A DNA stretch of 43,029 nt from an uncultured Pseudomonadota bacterium (GCA_913060515.1 CAJXRZ010000049.1:1-43029), one strand, 5' to 3'; shown: positions 32,737 to 42,348, counted from the stretch's first letter. Numbers and translations: made by a program. Notes: generated from the letters alone by a model not told the origin.

Positions 32737-34971
32737 TTGCTGGGAAGAGCCAGTGCCCAAAGCCAGCTCGCCGAGGGGCTACGCGGGCTCGATGGGGGGC
32801 TGGTAGTGGAGCTGATCGGAGGCCGTGGAACGGGCACAAGCTCTCTCTCTCAGTGGTTCACCCAGCGCGCTTTGGAGACCGGCACAGCGCAGGTCCTTCA
32901 CATCGGCAGCGAGCTGCTCAGCCCTTTCCTTGGCCTTCTGGGGGCTTGGGAGCTGGAAGGTGGCGCGCTGCGTGCCCAGCTCGCCAGTGTCTTGGGCTGG
33001 ACGGAGCTCGAGCCTCTGCTGGCTTGGCTTCAGGGACAGGATGATGCGCCACAAGGTGAACAACTTGGCCGCCTTCTAAACCAGATACTCGGCACCTTAG
33101 AGCCGGAGCGGCCTTGGATTCTGGCGCTGGATGAGGCGCCTTCGCCAGCCTTGGCCTCGGTCTTGCGCACCATGCTTGGCAAGCAGCAAGCGCTCCTGCT
33201 GCTCCTGACCCGGGACCCTTCCCAAGAGGGGAGTTTCCCTTCTGCCCAGGCCATTCGCCTCAGCCCGCTGGCCTCCGAGGATCTGGCGGCCCTGTTGGAC
33301 ACCACGCTGAGCCTGGACCCTTGGGCCCGCAGCGCGCTGGTCTCTCGGGCCAAGGGCTCACCGCGCCTGCTCTTGGAGTTGCTCTGGCACGCGGTGGACG
33401 CTGGCTTGGTCACCCAGCAACAGTCGGGGTTTGTGTTGGATGCCACAGCCCTGGAGGTGCTGCCCTACGACTTGAGTGAGGCCGCCGAGGGGCGATTGGT
33501 CAAGGCTGTGGAGCCAGGTTCCGATGCCCATCAACTGGCCCAACTCGGCAGTCTGCTCGCCCCGGCCTTCACCAGCGCGGTGCTGCTCTCTTCGGGACGT
33601 CGAGCGGGCCTTGGATCCCCAAGCTCCGCTCTGGCCCAGCTCATGCGCAGCAGCGTGTTGGTCCCCGATGAGCAGGGCCGCCTCGCCTTGGCCACCGCGG
33701 AGCTTCGAGCGGTGCTGCGCGCTCAGGTGGACGAGCTGAATCCTGAGACCCAAGCTTTGCTCTATGCTTGCGCTGCGCGAGCCCTGGAGCGGGCCCCCGG
33801 TCTGGACGCCCGCCGCCTTCGAGGCCAGCTCTTGGTCGCCAGCGGTGCCGGGCGTGAGGCCTGCCTGGAGCTCCTGGAGGCGTGTTGGGAGCACTTGAGG
33901 CTTGGGCTGCCCATGAATCAGCTCATGGGTGCCGCGCAGCTCCTGGATCGGGAGGCAGAGCGGCAGCAGGATCTGGAGCTTCGAGCCCGGGTTGCGGGGC
34001 TACAGGCCCGGATGGCCGAGCGACTGGGAGAGATCGCCAAGGCCGCGGAGAGTGCGGAGCGCGCAGTGGCCCTTGCGCGTGAGCTTGGCGACCCCCAAGT
34101 GCTGCGCCACGCCCTTCATGTCTCGGTGTTCCTGCGCCGACAGCTCGGGCGACACAAAGCTGCGCGAGAGGCCGCAGAAGAGTCTCTGAGACTGGCCCGC
34201 GAACATGCCAGCTTGAATGAGGTGCTGAGCTCTTTGGTGGAGCTGGGCTGGGAATACTTCAGTCACGGAGACCGGGAGAGGGCGGCGGCCTGCTTTGAGG
34301 AGGTGGGGCGTTTGGCGACGACACCCAAGCTGCGGATCGAGGCCCTGATGGGAAGAGCGCGCTCGCACTCCGACGTTGGCGGACTCCAGGAGGCGCTGCC
34401 GCTGTGCAAAGAGGTGCTGGTGCAGGCCCTCCGTTGGGGGTCGCTGGACATGAGCGTTCGCGCGGCCATTGGGCTGGGGGTTTGTCAGCAGCAGCTCGGC
34501 GATCTGGACGCCGCCGCTGAGGCATACCGGGAGGTGGAGCGCATCAACCGACTGCGGGGTGTGGTTCAACCCACCTCCAGCGCCAACCTGGCCACCGTGG
34601 AGATCGAGCGGGGACACAACGCAGAGGGAATCGCGCTCCTTGAACAGGTTCTGCCTCGAGCCGAGGCGCTCTCCCAAGGGCCGCTGGTGCAGGCCGTTCA
34701 TTGCTTTGCCCTGGCTGGCTACGCTGGACTGGGGCAATGGGAGGCGGTGGACAGGACTCTGGACGCCCTTGAGGTTGCCCGGCACAACACGGGCTTTAGG
34801 GAGCGAGGTCTTGCCCGCTTTCTGGACATGGCTGGAGAGCGCCTTGAGAGCGCTGGTCAGGATCTACAAGCCATCGCTGCGTGGCGTATGGCACATCACA
34901 TGTGGCGTGCCTTGAAGCGGGATGACCGTGTCGCACGGGCTCAGGCTGCCATCGAGCGCCTGAGCGCCTGA
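32737..34971 (+). CDS. ATPase/TPR signalling protein, probable C-terminal part of the kinase gene
   Basis: 744 residues from a TTG at 32737, with the frame open from 32662. The N-terminal part RERPLLGRASAQSQLAEGL matches the PLVGRxxE entry of AAA/ATPase domains fused to bacterial kinases. The P-loop is degenerate (ELIGGRGTGTSSLSQWF, residues about 24-40: Thr replaces the Lys of GxGKS). The Walker B-like block is PWILALDEAPS. After about residue 370 the sequence is TPR-like helical pairs (DLELRARVAGLQARMAERLGEIAKAAESAERAVALARELGD, AAREAAEESLRLAREHASLNEVLSSLVELGWEYFSHGDRERAAACFEEV). As in MalT/kinase-type regulators, the ATPase would switch and TPRs would bind partners. It converges with CorA, three bases apart. 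Confidence 0.85.
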   Translation: MLGRASAQSQLAEGLRGLDGGLVVELIGGRGTGTSSLSQWFTQRALETGTAQVLHIGSELLSPFLGLLGAWELEGGALRAQLASVLGWTELEPLLAWLQGQDDAPQGEQLGRLLNQILGTLEPERPWILALDEAPSPALASVLRTMLGKQQALLLLLTRDPSQEGSFPSAQAIRLSPLASEDLAALLDTTLSLDPWARSALVSRAKGSPRLLLELLWHAVDAGLVTQQQSGFVLDATALEVLPYDLSEAAEGRLVKAVEPGSDAHQLAQLGSLLAPAFTSAVLLSSGRRAGLGSPSSALAQLMRSSVLVPDEQGRLALATAELRAVLRAQVDELNPETQALLYACAARALERAPGLDARRLRGQLLVASGAGREACLELLEACWEHLRLGLPMNQLMGAAQLLDREAERQQDLELRARVAGLQARMAERLGEIAKAAESAERAVALARELGDPQVLRHALHVSVFLRRQLGRHKAAREAAEESLRLAREHASLNEVLSSLVELGWEYFSHGDRERAAACFEEVGRLATTPKLRIEALMGRARSHSDVGGLQEALPLCKEVLVQALRWGSLDMSVRAAIGLGVCQQQLGDLDAAAEAYREVERINRLRGVVQPTSSANLATVEIERGHNAEGIALLEQVLPRAEALSQGPLVQAVHCFALAGYAGLGQWEAVDRTLDALEVARHNTGFRERGLARFLDMAGERLESAGQDLQAIAAWRMAHHMWRALKRDDRVARAQAAIERLSA

Positions 34972-34974
34972 GCT

Positions 34975-36015
34975 TTAGAGCCAGCGTTTGTATCGGAAGT
35001 AGCCCAGCAGACCAGCGCTGGTCAGGACCATCAGGCCCAGAGCGATGGGGTAGCCGTATTGGTTGTGCAGCTCGGGCATGTTGTCGAAGTTCATCCCATA
35101 CAGACCGGTGATAAAGGTCAGGGGGATGAAGATGGTGGCGATGACCGTGAGCACCCGCATCTCGTCGTTCGTGCGCTGGGTCTGTCCGGCGTTGTACAGA
35201 TCCAAGAGGGACTGGCAGGTCTCGCGTAGCAGGTCGATGGTCTCGACCTCTTCGGCCAGGTTGTCGCTCAGGTCGCGCAAGTAGGGGAGGGTGGCCGGCT
35301 TGATCCACTCATCCGGTGAGCGAGCCAGCGCGGCCACGGCCTCTCGGAGCGGTCGAAGGGCCTGTCGCAGGCGGCGGAGTTGGCGCTTGATCTTGTGCAG
35401 GCGCACGGGGGTGTCTACAGGCAGCTCGGTGGCCTCCAGCACGTCCAAGGCGTCCACTTGGCTCTCCAAGTCCTCCAGCACGCCAAAGTAGGAGTCCACC
35501 ACGGCGTCCAAGATGGAGTAGGCTAGAAAGTCGGTGCCCTGCTGCCGCAGGCGCGTGTTCGGATCCCGCAGGCGTTTGCGAACCGGACCAAAGACGTCCC
35601 CGTCGTGCTCTTGGAAGGTGAGCACAAAGTCCTTTCCGAGAAAGAGGGAGACCTGCTCGGAGTCTAGCTCGTCGTCGTTGGGGTCCCGGGTGACCATGCG
35701 CAGGACGACGTAGATGTAGTTGGGGTAGTACTCCGCTTTGGGGCGGCCTTCTGGGTTGAGCACGTCTTCGACCGAGAGGGGATGGATCTGAAAGCGCTGC
35801 CCGATGCGCTTGACCATGTCCGCGTCGTGAATGCCGTCCACGTCTACCCAGGAGATGCCCGGCTCTGCGCTCGCTCTGCTGGCCTCTAAGGCAGTCACAT
35901 CGTCTAGGGCCTTCACCGAATCAGCGGTGTAGGCGATCAGGTCGATGTGGATGTTGGAGTCTTTCGGCTCCCCTAGGTACTCCGCTGAGCCTGGTGCTTG
36001 GCCAGGGTTGGCCAT
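34975..36015 (-). CDS. corA: CorA-family magnesium/cobalt transporter
   Basis: This 346-residue protein starts at ATG 36015 with CGGAGG upstream. The N-terminal cytoplasmic domain (FQIHPLSVEDVLNPEGRPKAEYYPNYIYVVLRM, typical CorA) is followed by a long helix (LDVLEATELPVDTPVRLHKIKRQLRRLRQALRPLREAV). Two C-terminal membrane helices flank the selectivity signature YGMNF (GMN about 307-309), with MPEL in the loop. It imports Mg2+ (and Co2+/Ni2+) as a pentamer. Cobalt import would supply B12 synthesis, but nothing places it under the riboswitch. It ends 3 bases from the convergent ATPase/TPR gene, and lies upstream of a lipoprotein on the same strand. Confidence 0.97.
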   Translation of the reverse strand: MANPGQAPGSAEYLGEPKDSNIHIDLIAYTADSVKALDDVTALEASRASAEPGISWVDVDGIHDADMVKRIGQRFQIHPLSVEDVLNPEGRPKAEYYPNYIYVVLRMVTRDPNDDELDSEQVSLFLGKDFVLTFQEHDGDVFGPVRKRLRDPNTRLRQQGTDFLAYSILDAVVDSYFGVLEDLESQVDALDVLEATELPVDTPVRLHKIKRQLRRLRQALRPLREAVAALARSPDEWIKPATLPYLRDLSDNLAEEVETIDLLRETCQSLLDLYNAGQTQRTNDEMRVLTVIATIFIPLTFITGLYGMNFDNMPELHNQYGYPIALGLMVLTSAGLLGYFRYKRWL

Positions 36016-36069
36016 GGGGGCCTCCGTGTGCTGACAGAGGCTCTCTTAACGGATGCCCGCCTTGGGCCC

Positions 36070-37056
36070 CTAAAAGCGGCTCTTCTCGCCCTTCCATGTG
36101 CGCACACTGGCACCGTCAGGCACGCCGATGTCGAGCTCGACGACTTTGCTCTGATTGTAGGGCTGGGGCAGGTACAGGGCTGTCTGGGACCAGTCGCCTC
36201 CTGCTCCCCAGGACAGGGCGTGGGTGTAGCTCTGCTCGCTGCCGCCGATGGCCTTGATGGTCTCACTGCCGTCGGGGCTGACTCTGTACAGGGAGGCGCG
36301 CTGGTAGTCCGGGACCCAGAAGTATCCGCAGGCATCGATCATCAGACCGTCTTTCCACTGGCCAGGTATCTGGCCATGGACCTTGAGATCCCCAACGGGG
36401 TTCAGGTCATCGTCCAGATCCCAGTACTGCAGGTTTGTGGTCAGGCTCACGACGTACAGACGCTTGCTGTCGAGAGAAAATGCGACATCGCGATACAGAT
36501 TCGCGTCCCACTGGTCTGCCTTGGGCGCTTTGATGAAGGTGGTCATCTCGCCGGTCTCGATGTCCACCCGGTGCAGGCCGCCGTCCGCCACCCAGAGCTG
36601 TCCATCAGGGGCGAAGGTCAGACCGTATGCGTAGAAGAGGCCGCCCAAGATGCGCTCCTGTCCTCCCTCGGGGCTCAGGCGCAACAGCTCGTTGAAAGCC
36701 AGGGTGAACAGGTCCCCGCTGGGATGCTCCACGATCTGCTCGACCACCTGAATGCCAGGAACCCATGGGGTGGCCTTCTCGCCGTAGGCCGCGGTGACCA
36801 GTGCGTTTCGGCCGTCCCAGCCCACCAGCTCTCCCTCCGCGTTGAAGGCGATGCCGTGGTAGGCCTTCGCTCCGGAGACGGGGGTGCTGGAGTAGCTGCT
36901 GGGGATGTCCTCGCAGTCGTAGTCCGTGGGCTCCTGGCCCGTGTCCCCGGTGTCTGCTGTATCCCCGGTGTCGGTGGCCGTATCTGCAGTGTCTTCGACC
37001 TCTGGCAGGTCGCCGATCACGGCGCCGCCGTTGCAGGCCAGCAGCAAGAGAAACAT
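36070..37056 (-). CDS. Lipoprotein with Asp/Thr/Gly tether and SMP-30/NHL-like beta-propeller
   Basis: This 328-residue lipoprotein starts at ATG 37056 with GAGG upstream. The lipobox is LLLAC (Cys8). A tether of repeated Asp-Thr/Gly-Asp-Thr motifs (about residues 22-42) follows. The remainder is repeated propeller blades (AYHGIAFNAEGELVGWDGRN, VEQIVEHPSGDLFTLAFNELLRL, YGLTFAPDGQLWVADGGLHRVD, DVAFSLDSKRLYVVSL, DACGYFWVPDYQRASLYRV), like gluconolactonase/SMP-30 or NHL proteins. It shares architecture (acidic tether plus propeller) with the lipoprotein after btuB at 4706, so these may be one surface-protein class in this organism. Ligand unknown. Confidence 0.84.
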   Translation of the reverse strand: MFLLLLACNGGAVIGDLPEVEDTADTATDTGDTADTGDTGQEPTDYDCEDIPSSYSSTPVSGAKAYHGIAFNAEGELVGWDGRNALVTAAYGEKATPWVPGIQVVEQIVEHPSGDLFTLAFNELLRLSPEGGQERILGGLFYAYGLTFAPDGQLWVADGGLHRVDIETGEMTTFIKAPKADQWDANLYRDVAFSLDSKRLYVVSLTTNLQYWDLDDDLNPVGDLKVHGQIPGQWKDGLMIDACGYFWVPDYQRASLYRVSPDGSETIKAIGGSEQSYTHALSWGAGGDWSQTALYLPQPYNQSKVVELDIGVPDGASVRTWKGEKSRF

Positions 37057-37153
37057 GGGTCGCCTCAGGTGGGAATCCCAGGGTACCGGCTGGAGCGTCG
37101 CCCCGATACCGGATTGAACGCGCCACCGTACTCGGAGGGACTACGAAAGACCT

Positions 37154-40100
37154 TTAGAGGAGGGTCAGGCGCAGGCGGCCACCGTCCCCTTCTAGGCCCC
37201 CTTTGCGCAGGGTGGCCTCCAAGGGGGAGCCGATGGCGGGCTGGCCGTTCACGGTCTCGATGACCACGCTCTTGGCAAAGAAGGTGTGGGCTTTGGCCAC
37301 GAGGGTACGGACGCCCAGGCGCAGTTGGGCTTCGTCTTGGGTGAAGGTCAGCAGGCTGCCCTTTTTCAGGAGCAAAATGGGCTCACCGCCCAAGGTCAGA
37401 ATCACCGATCCGGGTACCCGTCTAGGGCTGCCGCTCCCCATCACAGCGGGCCAGGGAAGCAGGCTTCCATAGGGGTTGGCGGGGTCCACCACCGAGAGAA
37501 GCTGTGGGTGATCTTTGTCCACGTGCACACGCAAGGCGTCGACTGCACCAGGCAGTGAGAACTGGGCGCCGCTCAGCCCGTCGACGAACCAGCCCCGGCG
37601 CAGTTTTCCGCTCTCTTCCATCGCGCGAAGCAAGGGGTAGACACTGCCAAAGCCGCCGGTCCATCCCTCGGAGCTCAAGGCCTCTTTGGAGAGCACCCCG
37701 TAGCGCTCGAGCAGCATGACCGCCCTGGCGTGGGCGCGCTCGGTTGGGCTGGGCAGCTCTGTGAACAGAGTGGAGACCAACCACCAGCGTCCGCCGGCGC
37801 TCAGGCTTGGACCCCGCCGTCGCCGCAGCCGTGAGCGGCCTGCGCTGCGCTTGGGACGGGCGAGAGCGCGCAGAGGGGCGCATGTGTCGTTGGAGATTAG
37901 GCCCATCCAGACCAAATCCCAGAGCGCTTGGAGCAGCGCGTCATTGGCGGGGTTTCCGGCCGCAGTGGAGAGCTCCACGAAGAAGCTGGCCCCTTTGGAT
38001 TCCAGGTGGGCCAAGAGAGCGCCGTGCAGAGGATCCAGGCCTTCCGGGACCTCCGGTGGATCCAAGAGCAGCGGCACGCTCTCGCGGGTCATCAGGCGGA
38101 TCTTGCCGTCCTTGGTCCCCAGAGCCCCTGCACCGATCCAGACCACGCTCCCCATCGCGCCCAGCTCATCGAGCAGGCTGCTCTGATAGCCCTTCACGCG
38201 GCTGGCCAGCACGCCCGGCTCCAGCTCTGAGAAGGGCAGGGCGAGTCCTTCCAGCTGCTCGACGACCTGCAGCAGTCTGGCCTTGCCCTGGGACTTGGAG
38301 CCGACGCCTTGCCAGTGGCAGAGGAAGTTGGCCAGAGCGGCTCCGTCTACCGCTGCGATCTCTGCCCGAAGCAGCGCCAAGGTACGTCGGCGCAGCTGTC
38401 GCATGATCTTGTTGTCGCAGAATGCTTCGCCTTCAGCACCTGGAATCAGGGGGCCGCGCTGCATTCGGCCGTCTCTGCAGAGTTGCTCGAGTACGGCGCT
38501 GAGCTGGGCGGGAGGCAGGCCCAGCCAGGCTGCGAGGGAGTCTTGGGTGAAGGGCCCGTGACTGCGTCCGTAGCGCACGACCAAGTCTCGCAGCGGATCC
38601 GGTGGGGACTCCAACCAGACCAAGGCCAGCCCAGGGGGCAGCACCACCCCCAAGGCGTCGCGGTAGCGGCCGCTGTCCTCGACTGCGATGAGCTGCCGTT
38701 TGCCTGCGATGCGCAGATCCAAGGCCTTGCGCTGGGAGATGAGTTGCGCGATCCACGCCTCTCCATCCTGCTCCCCCTCGCAGCGCGCGGCGATCTGCTC
38801 AGGGTCCAGGTGTCCCAGAGCACGCAGCGCGTCGTGCAGGCCTTCGGGATGACGGATCTGGCGGTCTGGGTCCAGGCGCTGAAGCTCCGCCTCCACCTGA
38901 GCGATGGCCTCGGGATTCAGGAGCTTTCTCAGCTCGTCTTCGCCCAGAAGGTCACGGAGAAGCTCGGGATCCAGGGTCAGTGCCTGGGCCCGTCGCTCCG
39001 CAAGTGGGGCATCGCCGTCGTACAGAAAGTTCGCTGTCCACGCGAAGTTCATGGAGCGGGCGAAGGGCGAGGGGCTCTCCGTCTCGACCTGAATCACCTG
39101 AACTTTGCGGGACTGGATGTCCCGCAGCAGGCTCTTGAGTCCCGGAACGTCGAAGGCGTCCTGGAGGCACTCTCGGGTGGTCTCCAGGAGAATGGGAAAG
39201 CCGGGGTACTGCAGTACGGCTGCCATCAGGCCCTGGGCACGCAGGCGTTGGGCCCACAGGGGCGTGCGCTTGCCGGGTCGTTTTCGTGGGAGCAGCAGAG
39301 CCCGGGCCGCGTTCTCACGGAAGCGCGTCGCGAAGAGCGCAGAGCGGTCCAGCTGTCGCAACAACAGCTCCTCGAGCTCCTCGGGGTCCGGTAACAGGAC
39401 GCTGTCCGGGGGGAGCTCGTCGCTGTCTGCCAAGCGCAAGGCCACGCCATCGTCGCTGCTCATGGCTTGCACTTCAAAGCCCGACTCCAAGCCCAGAGCA
39501 GACTCAATGGCCAAGGCCCAGGGAGCGTGGACACGGCTGCCGAATGGACTCAATATGCAGATGCGCCAGTCTCCCAGCTCATCCCTGAATCGTTCGATCA
39601 CGATGCGGGTGTCACTGGGGATGGAGCCGGTGAAGCGCTTCTGCTCCTGCACGTAGGCGACCAGGTTCTTGGCCGCCAAGTCATCGAGCGGTCCCTGCTC
39701 CTGCAGCCAAGCCACGGCGCTCTCTAGGTCCTGATCTCCGAGCTCTCTGGCAAAGGAACCCAGGGCGCGTCCAAGCTCTGCTGGGCGCCCGGGGCCCTGT
39801 CCGCGCCAAAAGGGCATGCGCGCCTGCTCGCCCGGAGCAGGTGTCACATTTACTCGGTCTCGCGTGATCTCCTGGATCCGCCAGGTTGAGGCGCCCAGAA
39901 CGAAGGTATGCCCACGCCTGGACTCGTGCACCATCTCCTCGTCCAGCTCTCCGATTCTCGGGCCGTCTGGGTGGATGTAGACCGCGTAGTTGCCGCGATC
40001 GGGGATGGTCCCTGCGTTGAGCACGGCCAGCATCCGGGCCCCACGGCGGGCCGAGAGCAGGTCTGTGTTGCGGTCCCAGGAGAGCCTGGGGCGAAGCTCG

Positions 40101-41551
40101 GCGAAGTCCTCGGAAGGGTAGCGCCCAGAGAGCATGTCCAGGCAGGCCGAGAACAGCGCGGCGGAGAGCTCGGCGAAGGGTGCGGCGCGTCGGACCAGAG
40201 CGTGCAGCTCGTCTACGTTCCAGTCCGCTTGGGAGACGATGGCGACGAGCTGTTGGCAGAGCACGTCCAGGGGGTTGCGCAAGATGGCGGTGTGTTCGAT
40301 GTCACCGCGCAGCATGTGCTGGGCCACCGCGGCCGCCTCGAGCAGGTCTCCGCGGTACTTGGGGAAGATGCGCGCGATGCTTCGTTGACCAACCCCATGG
40401 CCTGCTCGTCCAGCTCGCTGGAGCCCGCGGGCCACAGATCCGGGAGACTCGATCTGTATGACCAGATCAACGGCTCCCATGTCGATGCCCAGCTCCAGGC
40501 TGCTGGTGGCGACGATGCCCTTCAGGCTGCCTTCCTTGAGGCGCTCTTCGATCATCGTGCGTCTGGCGTGGGCCACCGAGCCGTGGTGCGCCATGACCAG
40601 CTCTTCTCTTGCCATCTGATTGAGGCGCTGGGCCAGCCTCTCACAGAGCACGCGGCTGTTGGTGAACACGATGGTGGTGTTGTGTTTTTGTATCAACTCC
40701 AGCAGGTGGGGTTGGATGGCGGGCCAGATGGAGCGGTCGTCTTGGTCGTCCCGGTCCTCGGCCAGGATCAGGTCCTCGTCGCGCTCGGGCAGGGGCAACA
40801 GGTCCGCAGGAATGGCCGTCGCCCAGGGGCGCTCCATGTCCTCCATGGGCACGATGACCTTCAGATCCAGGTTGGGGTCCTCGCTGGTGTCTACGATCTG
40901 GACCTTGCGGTCCCCGCCCAGGTATCTGGCCACTACGGAGAGGGGCCGCTGGGTCGCTGACATCCCGATTCGCTGGGGCTCTTGGTCCGCCAGCCGGCTC
41001 AGGCGCTCCAAGCTCAGGGCCAGGTGTGCCCCCCGCTTGGTGCCCGCCATGGTGTGGATCTCATCGATGATCACCGTGTGCACTGTCCGGAGGGCCTCTC
41101 GCACCTTGCTGGTGAGCATCAGGTAGAGGGACTCAGGGGTGGTGATCAGGATGTCTGGCGGATGCCGCGCGATGCTGCTGCGCTGCTTCTGTGTCGTGTC
41201 CCCCGTGCGCGAGGCCTGTGTGATGTGCCTGAGCGCCTCTCCCCGCTGCTGGGCCAAGCGCGTCAGGCCGTCGAGGGGGGAGCGCAGGTTCTTCTGTACG
41301 TCGTAGGCCAGGGCCTTGAGGGGGGAGATGTACAGCACCCGTACGCCCTCGGGCGCATCCTCCGGCAGCCGTGAGAGCTTGTCGATGGACCAGAAGAAGC
41401 CGGCTAGGGTCTTGCCCGAGCCGGTGGGCGCCACCATGAGGGTGTGCTCCCCCTTCGCGATGGCCGGCCACGCTTCTTGCTGCACCCGGGTGGGGTTGGC
41501 AAAGGCGGCCGTGAACCAGTCTTGGGAGAGGGGGGTGAAGGCGTCCATCAT
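37154..41551 (-). CDS. lhr: Lhr-type long DEAD/DEAH-box helicase
   Basis: This 1465-residue protein starts at ATG 41551 or 41548 (a GTG at 41560 is also in frame). Its helicase core has Walker A APTGSGKT (residues 41-48), the DEIH box (163-166) and ISPLKALAYDVQKNL. Motif III is SATQRP, and the C-terminal RecA domain has TNSRVLCERLAQRL, SLELGIDMGAVDLVIQIESPGSVARGLQRAGRAGHG. The C-terminal two thirds carry the Lhr core winged-helix and the extended CTD found in bacterial Lhr-CTD proteins. The family includes DNA/RNA helicases of about 1500 residues in DNA repair; E. coli Lhr is 1538. The frame is intact over the whole length. No nuclease or ligase partner gene is beside it. Confidence 0.96.
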   Translation of the reverse strand: MMDAFTPLSQDWFTAAFANPTRVQQEAWPAIAKGEHTLMVAPTGSGKTLAGFFWSIDKLSRLPEDAPEGVRVLYISPLKALAYDVQKNLRSPLDGLTRLAQQRGEALRHITQASRTGDTTQKQRSSIARHPPDILITTPESLYLMLTSKVREALRTVHTVIIDEIHTMAGTKRGAHLALSLERLSRLADQEPQRIGMSATQRPLSVVARYLGGDRKVQIVDTSEDPNLDLKVIVPMEDMERPWATAIPADLLPLPERDEDLILAEDRDDQDDRSIWPAIQPHLLELIQKHNTTIVFTNSRVLCERLAQRLNQMAREELVMAHHGSVAHARRTMIEERLKEGSLKGIVATSSLELGIDMGAVDLVIQIESPGSVARGLQRAGRAGHGVGQRSIARIFPKYRGDLLEAAAVAQHMLRGDIEHTAILRNPLDVLCQQLVAIVSQADWNVDELHALVRRAAPFAELSAALFSACLDMLSGRYPSEDFAELRPRLSWDRNTDLLSARRGARMLAVLNAGTIPDRGNYAVYIHPDGPRIGELDEEMVHESRRGHTFVLGASTWRIQEITRDRVNVTPAPGEQARMPFWRGQGPGRPAELGRALGSFARELGDQDLESAVAWLQEQGPLDDLAAKNLVAYVQEQKRFTGSIPSDTRIVIERFRDELGDWRICILSPFGSRVHAPWALAIESALGLESGFEVQAMSSDDGVALRLADSDELPPDSVLLPDPEELEELLLRQLDRSALFATRFRENAARALLLPRKRPGKRTPLWAQRLRAQGLMAAVLQYPGFPILLETTRECLQDAFDVPGLKSLLRDIQSRKVQVIQVETESPSPFARSMNFAWTANFLYDGDAPLAERRAQALTLDPELLRDLLGEDELRKLLNPEAIAQVEAELQRLDPDRQIRHPEGLHDALRALGHLDPEQIAARCEGEQDGEAWIAQLISQRKALDLRIAGKRQLIAVEDSGRYRDALGVVLPPGLALVWLESPPDPLRDLVVRYGRSHGPFTQDSLAAWLGLPPAQLSAVLEQLCRDGRMQRGPLIPGAEGEAFCDNKIMRQLRRRTLALLRAEIAAVDGAALANFLCHWQGVGSKSQGKARLLQVVEQLEGLALPFSELEPGVLASRVKGYQSSLLDELGAMGSVVWIGAGALGTKDGKIRLMTRESVPLLLDPPEVPEGLDPLHGALLAHLESKGASFFVELSTAAGNPANDALLQALWDLVWMGLISNDTCAPLRALARPKRSAGRSRLRRRRGPSLSAGGRWWLVSTLFTELPSPTERAHARAVMLLERYGVLSKEALSSEGWTGGFGSVYPLLRAMEESGKLRRGWFVDGLSGAQFSLPGAVDALRVHVDKDHPQLLSVVDPANPYGSLLPWPAVMGSGSPRRVPGSVILTLGGEPILLLKKGSLLTFTQDEAQLRLGVRTLVAKAHTFFAKSVVIETVNGQPAIGSPLEATLRKGGLEGDGGRLRLTLL

Positions 41552-41616
41552 GCAGGCCACTTAGCCGGCTTGGACGCCTTCAGCGTGCGCTCTCCTGACA
41601 GGAGGTGGCAGGAGAC

Positions 41617-42348
41617 CTACTGGCCGTAGATGTCCACGTCGCCAGCGCCCGTGTTCACGATGATGACGCTCTGAGCACCCTGGGTCTGATCCACGCCTTC
41701 GATGTGCACGTCGCCAGCGCCGGTCTCCACCTGAATCTCGTAGTTGCCGGCGGGCAAGGTCATGTCTACGTCCCCGGCCCCGGTAGAGACCTCGGCCAGC
41801 TCGGGTGCGCCACTGAGAACCAGTTCGATGTCGCCGGCGCCGCTGTGTACCTGAAGCTGAGAGGCATCGATGCAGCTTCCGACAACGTCGCCGGCGCCCG
41901 TCTCGATGAAGACCGGTCCGCTCGCGCAGCTCACCTCCACGTCACCGGCGCCACTGGTCACGTTGACCTCGGCCACGGGGCCGTCGATGACCACGTCGCC
42001 GGCGTGGGTCTCTCCGCGAACACTGAGCCCTGGAGGCACAATCAGGGTGTAGTCCACCCAGCAGTTCCAGTTGTCTCCGCAGTCCAGGCCAAGGACCAGG
42101 GTCTCCCCTTCAACGCGGTCCAAGGACTCCGGCTCGGAGCCGCGCCAGTGAACCGTACGGCTCAAGCTCACGCCCACCTGTCCCTCTTGGACCAGGATGT
42201 CCATGTCTCCGGCGTCCTGCTCGAAGTGGATCTCGCTGATGGGCTCGTCGAGCTCGATGGAGGCGGTGGCCTCGTTCTCGGGACCGGTCACGACGATGCA
42301 CGCGGTGAGGGGGAGTAGGGCGATTAAGGCCAAGTTTCGGGGGTTCAT
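41617..42348 (-). CDS. DUF4097-like repeat lipoprotein (predicted beta-helix)
   Basis: This 243-residue lipoprotein starts at ATG 42348 (AGGAG about 10 bases upstream). The lipobox is LLPLTAC (Cys17). Six repeats with a near-identical turn motif (T/S-GAGDV), each followed by a beta segment, continue to the C-terminus (VNVTSGAGDVEVSCASG, VFIETGAGDVVG, LQVHSGAGDIELVL, LAEVSTGAGDVDMTLPAG, IQVETGAGDVHIEG, VIIVNTGAGDVDIYG). Two weaker copies (QDAGDMDI, THAGDVVI) precede them. Regular 20-25 residue strand repeats with the same turn are typical of DUF4097 beta-helix adhesion domains. Each turn places an Asp in the same spot. Divergent from thioredoxin. Confidence 0.88.
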   Translation of the reverse strand: MNPRNLALIALLPLTACIVVTGPENEATASIELDEPISEIHFEQDAGDMDILVQEGQVGVSLSRTVHWRGSEPESLDRVEGETLVLGLDCGDNWNCWVDYTLIVPPGLSVRGETHAGDVVIDGPVAEVNVTSGAGDVEVSCASGPVFIETGAGDVVGSCIDASQLQVHSGAGDIELVLSGAPELAEVSTGAGDVDMTLPAGNYEIQVETGAGDVHIEGVDQTQGAQSVIIVNTGAGDVDIYGQ

